Positions 7,452 to 15,326 of a stretch of DNA of 53,568 nt are shown here, piece by piece. Under the pieces are notes generated by a model. It did not search any database. It saw only the letters and a program-made list of their open reading frames with translations, and was not told the origin of the DNA. A program made the position numbers and the translations under genes. Origin of the DNA: Calothrix sp. PCC 7103 (GTDB lineage: Bacteria > Cyanobacteriota > Cyanobacteriia > Cyanobacteriales > Nostocaceae); the NCBI RefSeq assembly GCF_000331305.1, contig NZ_KB217478.1, forward strand, positions 10,976-64,543. The letters run 5' to 3'. Position 1 is the first letter of the stretch. Every line of letters starts with the position of its first letter.

Positions 7452-8816
7452 ATGGCAAAAAAAGAAAAGAAGCAAATGGGGGTACAACAGATACTCTTAT
7501 CTCCTGATACCGAAACGTTATCGATATTAAAGTATTTGTGTGAGCAGTCGGGCAAATTGTACAACAATGGTGTTTATTTTGCACGTCAAACGTTTTTCAA
7601 GACAGGGAAACTTTTGACAGGTAAGTTTGATTTAGATTTTGAGCCGTCTGTTGCAAAAACATTAGTGGCTCAATCCTTGCCGTCAACGCCAATGCAGCAA
7701 ACATTGAGGTCAGTAACAGAAGCATTCAAATCTTTTAAAGAATTGCGTGTTTTGTACTTTCAAGGGCAGTTACACTTTAAGCCACAAGTGCCAGATTATC
7801 TAACAGGTTCAAAGTTGTTTAAAGTCGCTTATCCTAATTCAGGGGGTCAACGACCAGTTTTAATTAATAATCAACTTAGATTTTCTTTGGGATTAACAGT
7901 CAAGCGTTGGTTTGGAGTACCTGAATTCTTTTTACCAATGCCTACAAATATTGATTACTCTAAAGTAAAAGAGTTTACTATTCTGCCCAAGAATGGTGCT
8001 TTTTATCTTGAGATGTCTTACGAAGTAGCACCACAAAAACACGAGCTAGATATTAATCAAGCTCTGTCTATTGATTTAGGTACTGCTGACAACTTAGCTG
8101 CTTGTGTTGACACTTTAGGAAATTCTTTACTGATTGATGCTCGCGCAATGAAAGCGATGAATCAGTTATGGAACAAAAAAGTGGCAACACGCAAAGAGGG
8201 TAAACCTCAAGCATACTGGGACAGTTGGCTAGACCGCGTTACCCGTAAGCGTAATCACCAAATGCGCGATGGTATCAATAAAGCAGCAAGGCTAATTATT
8301 GACCACTGTTTAAAATATGGCATTGGAACACTAGTAATAGGGTGGAACGAAGGATTTAAACTTAATGCGAACATCGGACACCTGTCAAATCAGAAATTTG
8401 CTCAAATGCCATTAGGTAAGCTCAAAGACCGATTAAAACAATTGTGTGATTTGCATGGTATTAGGTTTGTCTTAACAGAGGAATCTTACACGTCAAAATC
8501 AAGTTACTTAGATGGTGACTCCCTACCCGTTTATGGTGAAAAACCAGAGGGGTGGAAAGCATCGGGTAAGCGTGTTAAACGTGGTTTGTATCAGTCTGCT
8601 GATACCTCAATTGTCAATGCCGATTTGAACGGCAGTGCGAATATTTTGAGAAAAGTAGCCAGTAACTTAGGCATTGACCTAAGCAGACTGGGTAGACGGG
8701 TTTTGACGACCGTAGCGAGAGTGAGACTGTGGCACGTTCCGCGTAAGGAGCCTAGGACACAAGCTACTTTGTCCGCAGAATCTCAGACCATACGCGGGCT
8801 GAGAGTGTCAAAATAA
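7452..8816 (+). CDS. tnpB: TnpB-family RNA-guided nuclease (IS605/IS607-type)
   Basis: 454 residues from ATG 7452; Met9 (base 7476) is the start expected from relatives beginning MxxxQQ. RuvC-like motifs: SIDLGTADN (206-214, Asp208), LVIGWNEGFK (294-303), TEESYTSK (342-349) and NADLNGSANILRK (389-401, Asp391). In many TnpB proteins the second acidic residue lies at the LVIGWN position, which is Gly297 here; Glu343/344 in TEES may supply it, as in TnpB groups with rearranged active sites. The usual CxxC zinc-finger cysteines after TSK are absent (TSKSSYLDGD). No tnpA is nearby, so movement would need a partner in trans. The gene sits within a small operon gene. Confidence 0.9.
   Translation: MAKKEKKQMGVQQILLSPDTETLSILKYLCEQSGKLYNNGVYFARQTFFKTGKLLTGKFDLDFEPSVAKTLVAQSLPSTPMQQTLRSVTEAFKSFKELRVLYFQGQLHFKPQVPDYLTGSKLFKVAYPNSGGQRPVLINNQLRFSLGLTVKRWFGVPEFFLPMPTNIDYSKVKEFTILPKNGAFYLEMSYEVAPQKHELDINQALSIDLGTADNLAACVDTLGNSLLIDARAMKAMNQLWNKKVATRKEGKPQAYWDSWLDRVTRKRNHQMRDGINKAARLIIDHCLKYGIGTLVIGWNEGFKLNANIGHLSNQKFAQMPLGKLKDRLKQLCDLHGIRFVLTEESYTSKSSYLDGDSLPVYGEKPEGWKASGKRVKRGLYQSADTSIVNADLNGSANILRKVASNLGIDLSRLGRRVLTTVARVRLWHVPRKEPRTQATLSAESQTIRGLRVSK
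8690..8811 (+). ncRNA. Probable TnpB guide-RNA (reRNA/omegaRNA) scaffold
   Basis: TnpB guide RNAs come from the 3' end of tnpB and the element's right end. Here the last ~120 bases are GC-richer than the gene body and hold an interleaved pairing: CCGC (8773-8776) with GCGG (8794-8797), and TCTCAG (8781-8786) with CTGAGA (8799-8804). That is a pseudoknot, as expected for such scaffolds. If the element ends near 8811, the following bases (from 8812, within the interrupted gene) would be the guide. The 5' limit is approximate. Confidence 0.5.
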
Positions 8817-9020
8817 TCAATCTTTTGGGTTTTATGCATTTAGAGGTAAATTACAGATTGAAAAAGGACAAACATACGCAAGTAAATGGGCGTATTTATT
8901 TACTAGTAAAGAATTAAGTAATCTTTACCCGGTAAAGTATCGTCCCGTGTTACAGCAATTTATAGCTATGTAGTAACTAAATACCCTAAATGCGTTTATA
9001 GTCATTGAGAATAAATAGTA

Positions 9021-9617
9021 ATGCCTCATCGATTTAAATTGAAACTGCATCCAACTGCAATTTCAATTGGTAGTGTCGCTGTTTTAAGCTTATATGGTTT
9101 TAGCAACCAGGGGTTTTCTATGATTGGTAACACAAAGAATAAAGCAGTGGTTACTAGCTATTCGCCTCAAATGGCTGCATTTCTTGCTACTATCAGGTGG
9201 GCAGAAACAGGTACAAGTGGGTATGAGAGTTATCATAAGTTGGTATTTAATGGCACTTTTAACGATTTCTCTACTCATCCCAAGATTAAGCAGTGCGTGC
9301 GGGTTTCCGGAAGAAATGTTTGTTCAACTGCTGCTGGCGCCTATCAAATGTTAGATATATCATGGAATGATTTACAACCGGATTTAGGCTTGAAAGATTT
9401 TTCTCCACCCTCACAAGATAAGATGGCAATCGAATATATTCGTCGTAATAAAGCTATCGATGATGTTGAGTCAGGTAACGTAGAAATGGCATTTTGTAAA
9501 GTCGGTAAAGTATGGGCTAGCTTAATTTGTAATGATTATGAACAGCATCCAAAGACAATCGAAGAATTAAGAAATTATTATAACCAACAATTGATTAAAA
9601 GTTTTTCTGAATTTTAG
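9021..9617 (+). CDS. Phage-lysozyme-like muramidase with N-terminal anchor
   Basis: 198 residues. A hydrophobic N-terminal segment (about 13-27, AISIGSVAVLSLYGF) acts as signal or anchor. The domain that follows matches the muramidase COG4678/GH104 pattern: FLATIRWAETG with the probable catalytic Glu62, FNDFSTHP, then AAGAYQML (104-111) and LGLKDFSPPSQDKMA. Such enzymes cleave the glycan strands of peptidoglycan. With the NlpC/P60-like protein upstream and the FtsK-like pump downstream it resembles the VirB1-type wall hydrolase of a transfer system. A good hairpin terminator follows directly. Confidence 0.75.
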   Translation: MPHRFKLKLHPTAISIGSVAVLSLYGFSNQGFSMIGNTKNKAVVTSYSPQMAAFLATIRWAETGTSGYESYHKLVFNGTFNDFSTHPKIKQCVRVSGRNVCSTAAGAYQMLDISWNDLQPDLGLKDFSPPSQDKMAIEYIRRNKAIDDVESGNVEMAFCKVGKVWASLICNDYEQHPKTIEELRNYYNQQLIKSFSEF

Positions 9618-9636
9618 TACGTTTCAACGTACTTTT
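9616..9636 (+). terminator. Hairpin terminator after the muramidase gene
   Basis: AGTACGTT-TC-AACGTACT (9616-9633) is a perfect 8-bp stem that overlaps the stop codon and is followed by TTTT. It probably reduces read-through into the FtsK-like gene. Confidence 0.65.
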
Positions 9637-9644
9637 GCTATTAG

Positions 9645-9664
9645 CCTTGGAATTGATTCCAAGG
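9645..9664. repeat. Perfect 9-bp inverted repeat before the FtsK-like gene
   Basis: CCTTGGAAT-TG-ATTCCAAGG, 21 bases before the next ATG (9685). It lacks a T-run. The position between terminator and start suits an operator or an RNA hairpin in the 5' leader. Confidence 0.55.
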
Positions 9665-9684
9665 CGAGCATGGAGGTTTAATAA

Positions 9685-11934
9685 ATGTATTTGCCTGTCA
9701 ATGAATCAAATATTACAAATGAGTCGAACCCCTTGCTTACAGTGGTATTAGGCGCCAAGCAGCAAGGTTACGACAATCAGCAAATAATACAAGAAGCGAA
9801 ACGTGCCGCTGAATGTAATGGAGATTATGCTGGATACCAGTTTGTTTTAACGACGATTAATCAAATTGAATTTTTAGAGAAGCTTAATCGTCCAACAATT
9901 GCCTATAACCGTGAGTTTTTGTTTAATGCTATTTACCAGTCTGTGTTATCTGGTATGGGCGATGGTGATATAATTAGTATATGCGGTGAGTATTGTAATC
10001 TAGACGATTTTGCATTTTGCCAGCTAGCGCTTGAGTATATTTTGGTTAACCGCATTCCATCTAATAGCGAACAAGCTCATTTTCTGCGGAATGTTGACTC
10101 AAAAAGTAGCAAGGGGTTAGAGGTAGTATGTGAACTGTTCGTAGGATTGAAGAATATATACCTGACCAATTTGCTTCGTAAGGTATTGGAAAGTTACATC
10201 TATCAGCTATACGTAGTATCAAAGCCAGTCGAGTATTTTCTTGATTTATGTGAGAAAATAACTGATGATTGGGTACGAGATAGATTAAAGCGTGTTGCAA
10301 GCCTTATTGCAAAGGAAAGCTCAGGGCAATTAGAGTTTGATTTTACTTCCGTTGGTGTCACCCCTATCGAGGCGCCAAAATCGTTAGAAGCAGTGGATGC
10401 TGTTGACGAAATTATTAAGTCATCACAGTTTAATTTGGACGAAGCTGGTGAGTTAGTTGTTGGCGTGCTGAAAGATTTTAAAATTGAGACTGAGTTTGTC
10501 GGCGCCAAAAGTGGTCCAACATTTAATCGGATTGAATTAAAACTGGCACGCGGTACAAAATTTAGCAGTGTTGCCAACTTTGGTGATGACTTGGTGCAGC
10601 AATTGGGGATGGAGTTGGGAATTAAGGTTCCTCCAATGGTAAGTTCAGTATGTGGGCGTACCGCAATTGATATTCCAAGGCTTGACAGGGAAATTGCTTA
10701 CTTTCGTGACTACGTTGATTTTGAAAACAAAATTGATATAAATCGTATTTGCATTCCTGGAGGTATAGATGTAAACGGCAACTTTCATTGGATAAATCTT
10801 TGTGACGATAATATTACCCATGTAATTGGTTCAGGGCGTACCCGTAGTGGTAAGTCACAGTTTTTAAAAGGAGGTGTATTATATTTAGCGCGTAAGTATC
10901 CACCATCGGTTGTGCGGTTAGCGTTATCGGATGTGAAGCGCGTAACGTTGGGTAAATTCAAAAACTTGCCACATTTGATGGCGCCTGTTTGTAAAGATGC
11001 CAAGAGTACGGCTGATATGTTGGAATATTTAGTAGCAGAAATGGAGTTACGTTATCAAGAGTTTGATATTCATGAAGACGAGGGTATTGAAAATATTGCT
11101 CAGTACAACCGTTTTTATCTTGGTCGTAAGGTGATGCCACGTGTAGTTTGTTGGGTTGATGAGGCGCCGGAAATGTTAGCTGACGAGGTTTACACCCAAA
11201 GAGTTGAGACAGCTTTATCAACATTACTAAGAAAAGCTGGCGCCGCAGGCATTCATCTACTTGTCTACTCGCAGCGTCCTGATAGAGATGCAATTAAACC
11301 ACAAATACGGTCTAACTTTCCTTGCAAGACAGCATTTGCAGCCGCGCGCCCCGAAGATAGTTATATTGCTTTAGCAGATGATAAAGATAGACGCGCGTTT
11401 CATTTACTTGGTCGTGGTGATTTTATTTTGCGTACTAACGAATTTGATGAGCGTTTACAGGCGCCGTACCTAGCAGATGATGAAGACGTAGAGTATTTTC
11501 GTTGCTTACTCTCTGAGGCAATAAATCAGCATGACCCGTATTTAGCATGGGAATCGGGGCTAACATTCAATGATTTTGTCAAGCAGTTGTATTTAAATAA
11601 AGGATTAGTTGACCCAAATGCTGTTGATAGAATTGTTACTACCAAGGAAATAAAAATACAAGACTCGACTAAAAACAAACCATTAGATAATGCTGATTTG
11701 TATAAGCATGGAGAAAAAGTTGAATTCCGAGCGAACTATGATTTTAATGTTGAATTTGATGCCGAGATTAAGAATCAGATTTTAGGACTACATCGTCGTG
11801 GATATAGCGTTGAAGAAATAGTGAAGGAAATATTTGGAGATTTACCTGGAGGTCGCAATGGAGATAGAAAGTTTACAAAAATTAAAAATGCTGTTGGGCG
11901 CTATATACGTTTATTGAATGAAGAAAATTTATGA
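9685..11934 (+). CDS. FtsK/SpoIIIE-type DNA translocase
   Basis: 749 residues. The N-terminal ~370 are helical, unrecognised and contain no membrane helix. The motor domain follows: Walker A GSGRTRSGKS (382-391), Walker B VVCWVDEA (487-494), and the FtsK-type element YSQRPDRDAIKPQIRSNFP with KTAFAAA (about 528-554). The end (about 690-749) has a winged-helix-like gamma-type fold (EEIVKEIF, KIKNAVGRYIRLL). FtsK-family motors pump double-stranded DNA; plasmid versions such as Streptomyces TraB drive conjugation. Lacking its own membrane anchor, it may be held by the small membrane proteins upstream. The ribosome binding site GGAGG precedes ATG 9685, and the RusA-like gene overlaps its stop by four bases. 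Confidence 0.88.
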   Translation: MYLPVNESNITNESNPLLTVVLGAKQQGYDNQQIIQEAKRAAECNGDYAGYQFVLTTINQIEFLEKLNRPTIAYNREFLFNAIYQSVLSGMGDGDIISICGEYCNLDDFAFCQLALEYILVNRIPSNSEQAHFLRNVDSKSSKGLEVVCELFVGLKNIYLTNLLRKVLESYIYQLYVVSKPVEYFLDLCEKITDDWVRDRLKRVASLIAKESSGQLEFDFTSVGVTPIEAPKSLEAVDAVDEIIKSSQFNLDEAGELVVGVLKDFKIETEFVGAKSGPTFNRIELKLARGTKFSSVANFGDDLVQQLGMELGIKVPPMVSSVCGRTAIDIPRLDREIAYFRDYVDFENKIDINRICIPGGIDVNGNFHWINLCDDNITHVIGSGRTRSGKSQFLKGGVLYLARKYPPSVVRLALSDVKRVTLGKFKNLPHLMAPVCKDAKSTADMLEYLVAEMELRYQEFDIHEDEGIENIAQYNRFYLGRKVMPRVVCWVDEAPEMLADEVYTQRVETALSTLLRKAGAAGIHLLVYSQRPDRDAIKPQIRSNFPCKTAFAAARPEDSYIALADDKDRRAFHLLGRGDFILRTNEFDERLQAPYLADDEDVEYFRCLLSEAINQHDPYLAWESGLTFNDFVKQLYLNKGLVDPNAVDRIVTTKEIKIQDSTKNKPLDNADLYKHGEKVEFRANYDFNVEFDAEIKNQILGLHRRGYSVEEIVKEIFGDLPGGRNGDRKFTKIKNAVGRYIRLLNEENL

Positions 11935-12398
11935 TTTACACTTTGACTATGGAATTACCTCCAACATTAAATGAGATAATAGATGCCGCGCGTGAAAGTT
12001 GGCAGAAAAGCGCTACCATGAAGAAACAGTGGACAAATAAAATCACAGCGTTTGTAGCTGAATGCGATATTAAGTTTTTGGGTCAAGTTTGGCTGGAATT
12101 TCATTGGTATCTTACCAACTTTGCAAGAGATGCTGATAACGTAGCTGCTGCCAGCAAATTTATTATGGACGGTGTAGCCAGCGCCGGAACCATTCGTAAT
12201 GATAATTTAACAGTGATTCAATCTCCTGTAATTCATTACTATCATCGTAGTAGTAAAGATAATGGCGTAATTTTGAGGATTTCTGAGTCACCAGATTTTT
12301 TGTTAGAGAATATTCTTAACGTTAATAATTATTCATATTTTGCGTTGAGAGAGTGTCAACAAAAAATTAGTAAATTTATTTATAATGAAAATGATTAG
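11931..12398 (+). CDS. RusA-like Holliday-junction resolvase
   Basis: 155 residues, beginning in an ATGA overlap with the FtsK-like gene. The pattern of RusA is visible: LPPTLNE near the start (9-15), the metal-binding RDADN (66-70), KFIMDG (76-81) and a third acidic site RNDN (89-92). RusA enzymes resolve four-way junctions by paired cuts. Coupled to a DNA pump it may resolve plasmid multimers or transfer intermediates. The C-terminus (about 115-155) is longer than in E. coli RusA (120 residues). The fold call is by motif only but spacing agrees well. Confidence 0.75.
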   Translation: MIYTLTMELPPTLNEIIDAARESWQKSATMKKQWTNKITAFVAECDIKFLGQVWLEFHWYLTNFARDADNVAAASKFIMDGVASAGTIRNDNLTVIQSPVIHYYHRSSKDNGVILRISESPDFLLENILNVNNYSYFALRECQQKISKFIYNEND

Positions 12399-12404
12399 TA
12401 TAGT

Positions 12405-12470
12405 GGTGATATTCCAGGTGGTTTATTGTTGCTGTTTGTAACAAGGTAAGTTCGATTCTTACTATCACCT
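12405..12470 (+). tRNA. Shortened tRNA-like gene, possible anticodon GUU (Asn)
   Basis: A perfect 7-bp acceptor stem (GGTGATA 12405-12411 with TATCACC 12463-12469, discriminator T) and a perfect T-arm (GTAAG-TTCGATT-CTTAC) are present. Between them a stem TGTTG/TAACA encloses the 7-base loop CTGTTTG, giving anticodon GTT. The D-stem is poor and the variable region has only about two bases, so the whole is ~66 instead of ~72-76 bases. It starts seven bases after the rusA-like stop. It could be a functional minimal tRNA, a decayed one, or a tRNA-mimic used for RNA processing. Confidence 0.45.
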
Positions 12471-12646
12471 TTGGGGATGAAATGATTACCAATACTGAAA
12501 ATTAAATAGTACAGGACAATTTTAAAGTTCTGGAAGATTTAACAGAGTAAAGTGTTGGTTAATTGTTTATCCTCAAATCCCAATTAAAAAGATGCCGGGG
12601 CGAGAGTATTTTTTGTTCTTGTACCTGCAATTGTGAGGGATAGACA

Positions 12647-12799
12647 ATGTTGAAGAAATTTTGTGGTCAAGCATTTGAAACGGTTAATGCAGCACTGGGA
12701 TTTATTTCTCTGACGGCGATTGCGATTGGCGCCGTATCAACCTTTTCAGGTTTAGGACTTCGCGCGCATTGCAAGAGGGGGAATCTCTATCATTCCTGA
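12647..12799 (+). CDS. Small membrane peptide, possibly the frameshifted start of the next gene
   Basis: 50 residues, MLKKFCGQAFETVNAALGF then a hydrophobic stretch (ISLTAIAIGAVSTFSGLGL). A good GAGGGA ribosome binding site precedes ATG 12647. The frame ends at 12797-12799 after an unnatural tail (HCKRGNLYHS). Another frame opens just there and runs on as ARIARGGISIIPEERTERL straight into the gene at 12831. A one-base slip in the CGCGCGC/AGGGGG stretch (12762-12782) would fuse the two into one two-helix protein. Either a real small protein or a broken N-terminus. Confidence 0.45.
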   Translation: MLKKFCGQAFETVNAALGFISLTAIAIGAVSTFSGLGLRAHCKRGNLYHS

Positions 12800-12830
12800 A
12801 GAACGTACAGAGAGGCTAACTAGTCTTGGT

Positions 12831-13922
12831 ATGGGTCTTTGTTTGTGTGGTGGAATTGGATTTGCTGGTGCAGTTGTGGTTGCCGAGAAAGGCGCCGCAA
12901 GCCTTTTGGATGCAACTGATAAGGAGGAATCTCAGGCTTCTAATAATAATCGTGTGGTATTTAAGCCAGGTGATAGCGTGCAACAAGAACTAACTGATTC
13001 GTCATTATACCTATATCAGGTAATGCGAATCGAAGGTTCTCGTGCGCTTGAAAATAACTTAATTGTGGGAAGAATTGAAGATGAACCAACCGGGAAAGTT
13101 ATAATTTACGATACCTTGAACCATCATGTTGATAGTTTAATGGAAATATTTGACACTGATTGTGATGAGGATAAGCTAGTAGGAAAAGCATTTTCATCAA
13201 CCCTTTCCAATCCTTGGGAAGCAGTTTGTGATTTTATTGACTACCACCGTCCTCAACTGGAAAAAAAATATTGGTTTGGAAATTGCGTTGAAAAATGTGT
13301 TGGGTGTCGTAATTTTCACGGCGAAAACGATATAATTTGCGGGTACTATCCTTACGGCTGGAATGAAAACTGCGCTTGTCCTGACTGGCAACCTATTAAA
13401 AACACACAGCGAGCTTATTTTCCATACGAACGAGAAGAAGTTATCGAACGTTTGAATCAGGATATCGAACTTAACAGGGCGGTAATCTATAAGAATGACG
13501 ATGGTACTTTGACATTATGGGATAATCATACTTTACGTAGATTTAACTTTACTTGGACAGGAATTCTTCTAAATGATTCTGATAGGCTTTTGGAATTGGG
13601 CGCACATGCCCGTTTGCCTTCTTACTGCCAATACTTTGCTGTGCGTGCGGTAATTGAGTTTGACTACTCTACAAAAATTGATGAGTTTATTAAACAATTG
13701 AAAGGTATCGCTACCGTTGAGATTGAAGATGAAGGTATTAATATTAGGATTAATTATTGTCCACATTTAAATATTAATATCACCCGAACTTATCGTTTCC
13801 GTTTTGATGGTATTCCCTTATACCCTTACGAATCAATTGTTCCTGTCGAGTTGAAGCACAATTACAACCTTATCACTTTTATTGACTACTTGAAAGCTAA
13901 TAAATCTAAAATCAGAAGATGA
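12831..13922 (+). CDS. Cys-rich protein with N-terminal membrane helix
   Basis: 363 residues. A hydrophobic N-terminal segment (GLCLCGGIGFAGAVVVAE, 2-19) precedes a soluble region. Around 153-188 is a cysteine cluster, CVEKCVGCRNFHG then ICGYYPYGW and NCACPDW, which looks like a metal-binding (zinc or Fe-S) knuckle. The C-terminal third is mixed alpha/beta with no recognised family. As the open frame extends upstream without a start codon, the true N-terminus may lie in the small ORF at 12647. A terminator-like hairpin follows about 100 bases downstream. Confidence 0.6.
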   Translation: MGLCLCGGIGFAGAVVVAEKGAASLLDATDKEESQASNNNRVVFKPGDSVQQELTDSSLYLYQVMRIEGSRALENNLIVGRIEDEPTGKVIIYDTLNHHVDSLMEIFDTDCDEDKLVGKAFSSTLSNPWEAVCDFIDYHRPQLEKKYWFGNCVEKCVGCRNFHGENDIICGYYPYGWNENCACPDWQPIKNTQRAYFPYEREEVIERLNQDIELNRAVIYKNDDGTLTLWDNHTLRRFNFTWTGILLNDSDRLLELGAHARLPSYCQYFAVRAVIEFDYSTKIDEFIKQLKGIATVEIEDEGINIRINYCPHLNINITRTYRFRFDGIPLYPYESIVPVELKHNYNLITFIDYLKANKSKIRR

Positions 13923-14024
13923 ATCAAGATTCAATCCAAGGCGCCTGCTACAAATACCATTAGCGATGTATTGTCTGCATATTCCTTTGAAATTAACTCA
14001 AATTTCTTTGAAAAGAGTCTATCT

Positions 14025-14050
14025 GCTACTAGGAAAGTAGCGCCTTTTTT
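14025..14050 (+). terminator. Hairpin terminator
   Basis: GCTACT-AGGAA-AGTAGC (14025-14041), then GCC and T6. It lies ~100 bases after the Cys-rich gene and before the structured leader of the next gene. Confidence 0.6.
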
Positions 14051-14076
14051 CTTCCCAGAAATGTTGATGAAATGTA

Positions 14077-14157
14077 ATTAATTCTCAGTACGGGGGATTT
14101 ACCCCCACTACTGGGTAATTAATTTACAGTTACCCATCAATAGTTTGGAGGAATACC
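14077..14157 (+). promoter_or_regulatory. Structured 5' leader of the SAP-like membrane protein gene
   Basis: CAGTA (14086-14090) pairs with TACTG (14109-14113) around an inner GGGGG/CCCCC stem. TGGGTAA (14112-14118) can instead pair with TTACCCA downstream. The two hairpins share bases and so exclude one another, as in attenuator-like leaders. TTTGGAGGAA, the ribosome binding site of ATG 14158, comes directly after. Regulation is inference; the pairings are seen. Confidence 0.4.
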
Positions 14158-14658
14158 ATGTTTGATTTAATTGATTGTTCTGTATTTGAAACATCTGCTA
14201 CTGTAGCAACGTTAAATGATTTTTGCTTTCCGGTTGTACTGTTTGCTGCTATTTTCTGGGTTTTGTGTGAGATTTTCTTAGATGTTGGTGTTGAAACTCA
14301 ATCATTTTTGATTGATAAGCAGTTCGCCTCTGACGTGAACCCAACTGGTAAAGATAATAATCAACAAGCTGGAGATAACTTAATTCTCGAAAACTTGCGT
14401 GCCAACATGGCTGCAACAATTGAGGAACATAGCACTAAAGATGAATCATTCGATGTTGATACTGAGTACCAAAACTTGAAAGCGTTGGGCGCCCGTAAAC
14501 TTAGAGATTTTTGCCGAAATAGGCAAATTAAAGGGTATGCTAGTGCTTACAACCGACGCGGACTAGATGGATTGGTAGATTTTTTATCAGCAAAACAAAT
14601 TTATGCTCATCAAATTGAGCAGTTCAAGCATGTGGAGACGCTAACGCCCGGACATTGA
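14158..14658 (+). CDS. Membrane-anchored protein with SAP/HeH-like C-terminal motif
   Basis: 166 residues with a strong GGAGG before ATG 14158. One transmembrane helix (about 22-42, CFPVVLFAAIFWVLCEIFL), a polar linker, then a helix-extended-helix-like motif (about 112-143: ARKLRDFCRNRQIKG, YNRRGLDGLVDFL) of the kind found in SAP or Rho-N domains that bind nucleic acid. The protein encoded at 40984 has the same plan. A membrane protein with a DNA-binding end could tether plasmid DNA, for example to the transfer site. The family is not otherwise recognised. Confidence 0.6.
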   Translation: MFDLIDCSVFETSATVATLNDFCFPVVLFAAIFWVLCEIFLDVGVETQSFLIDKQFASDVNPTGKDNNQQAGDNLILENLRANMAATIEEHSTKDESFDVDTEYQNLKALGARKLRDFCRNRQIKGYASAYNRRGLDGLVDFLSAKQIYAHQIEQFKHVETLTPGH

Positions 14659-14705
14659 TGAAAAGCCTCGGTTCTTTTATTGGGATTAACCCAAGTATTG
14701 CTTCT

Positions 14706-14879
14706 TTATTTGATGAAAGGAGAAAATTCGCAACCTTTTTCTGTTAAATACCAACAATCATCACTGTTTATGATAAAGCCATCATTAACCAAGTCGTCTA
14801 TAAACTCAAGAATTACCTCCGAGTCATGACAACCTATTCCTTCCATAATATTTTCTTTTGTTTGGTGGATAATCCTCAC
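14706..14879 (-). CDS. Small winged-helix-like protein
   Basis: 57 residues from a GTG at 14879 (or 46 from the ATG at 14846). The sequence IMEGIGCHDSEVILEFIDDL then VNDGFIINSDDCWYLTEKG reads like the recognition helix and wing of a small winged helix (…LVxDGFI…WYLTEKG). An AAAAGGA lies ~10 bases before the GTG. It stands alone, convergent with the preceding gene. Possible transcription regulator; alternatively a fragment of a larger one. Confidence 0.45.
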   Translation of the reverse strand: MRIIHQTKENIMEGIGCHDSEVILEFIDDLVNDGFIINSDDCWYLTEKGCEFSPFIK

Positions 14880-15326
14880 TCAACTTATCCTTTTCAATGG
14901 CGCCATTACCCGCAAATCGAAGTATGCTTTAATTTTTACCTTATACACGGCATCGGCACCTTGGCATTTCTATTTTAGTTTGATAGAGTATGTGATGTTT
15001 GCTACAGAAGTGTTGCCAATTAGGATTTTGAGAAAAGGTGCCAATTGCCATCAAAGCTGTACCAACACTTTTAAATGCTTATCTGCTTAACTGGTTTAAT
15101 CAATATTGTTACGTAAGCACTAAGAATGAGTATTATTTTTAATAATAACATTTTTCTATACTTTAGCTGACTGCTCATATACGGTAGTAATTTAGTGTTT
15201 CTTTACAATGAGACTTCGTAGTTAATAAGGATTTTGCTTGTTTCAAAATAAAATATTGGCATGAAGTTATGTAGGTAGTTGATTTATTCTGCTAGAATTT
15301 TTTAGATTATACAAAAATTTTAATGT
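14880..15326. other. Intergenic region before the Hsp70/helicase operon
   Basis: About 450 AT-rich bases with no supported gene. A GGCGCC lies near 14900 and two GCCAATT words near 15017 and 15043. The promoter of the downstream operon must be in the right half; no ribosome binding site precedes ATG 15327 (the sequence before it is AAATTTTAATGT), so the message may be nearly leaderless. Confidence 0.4.

Larger units (their letters stand above)
7429..8973 (+). pseudogene. Small gene apparently interrupted by the tnpB element
   Basis: ATG 7429 opens MNNIEVKQ directly before the tnpB start. Immediately after the element (from 8812) an open frame reads NNQSFGFYAFRGKLQIEKGQ and continues to IAM and a TAG at 8971-8973. 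Both pieces are in the same frame class. Removing about 7453-8811 would join them as one ~57-residue protein in step with the upstream operon. The join is inference; the open 3' frame preceded by a stop at 8800-8802 is what is seen. The intact protein is not recognised. Confidence 0.4.

Noticed and set aside
12471..12600. A second tRNA-like element after the first (TTTGGGGAT / ATCCTCAAA)
   Set aside because: The stem has a mismatch, and no T-arm with TTCRA is present.
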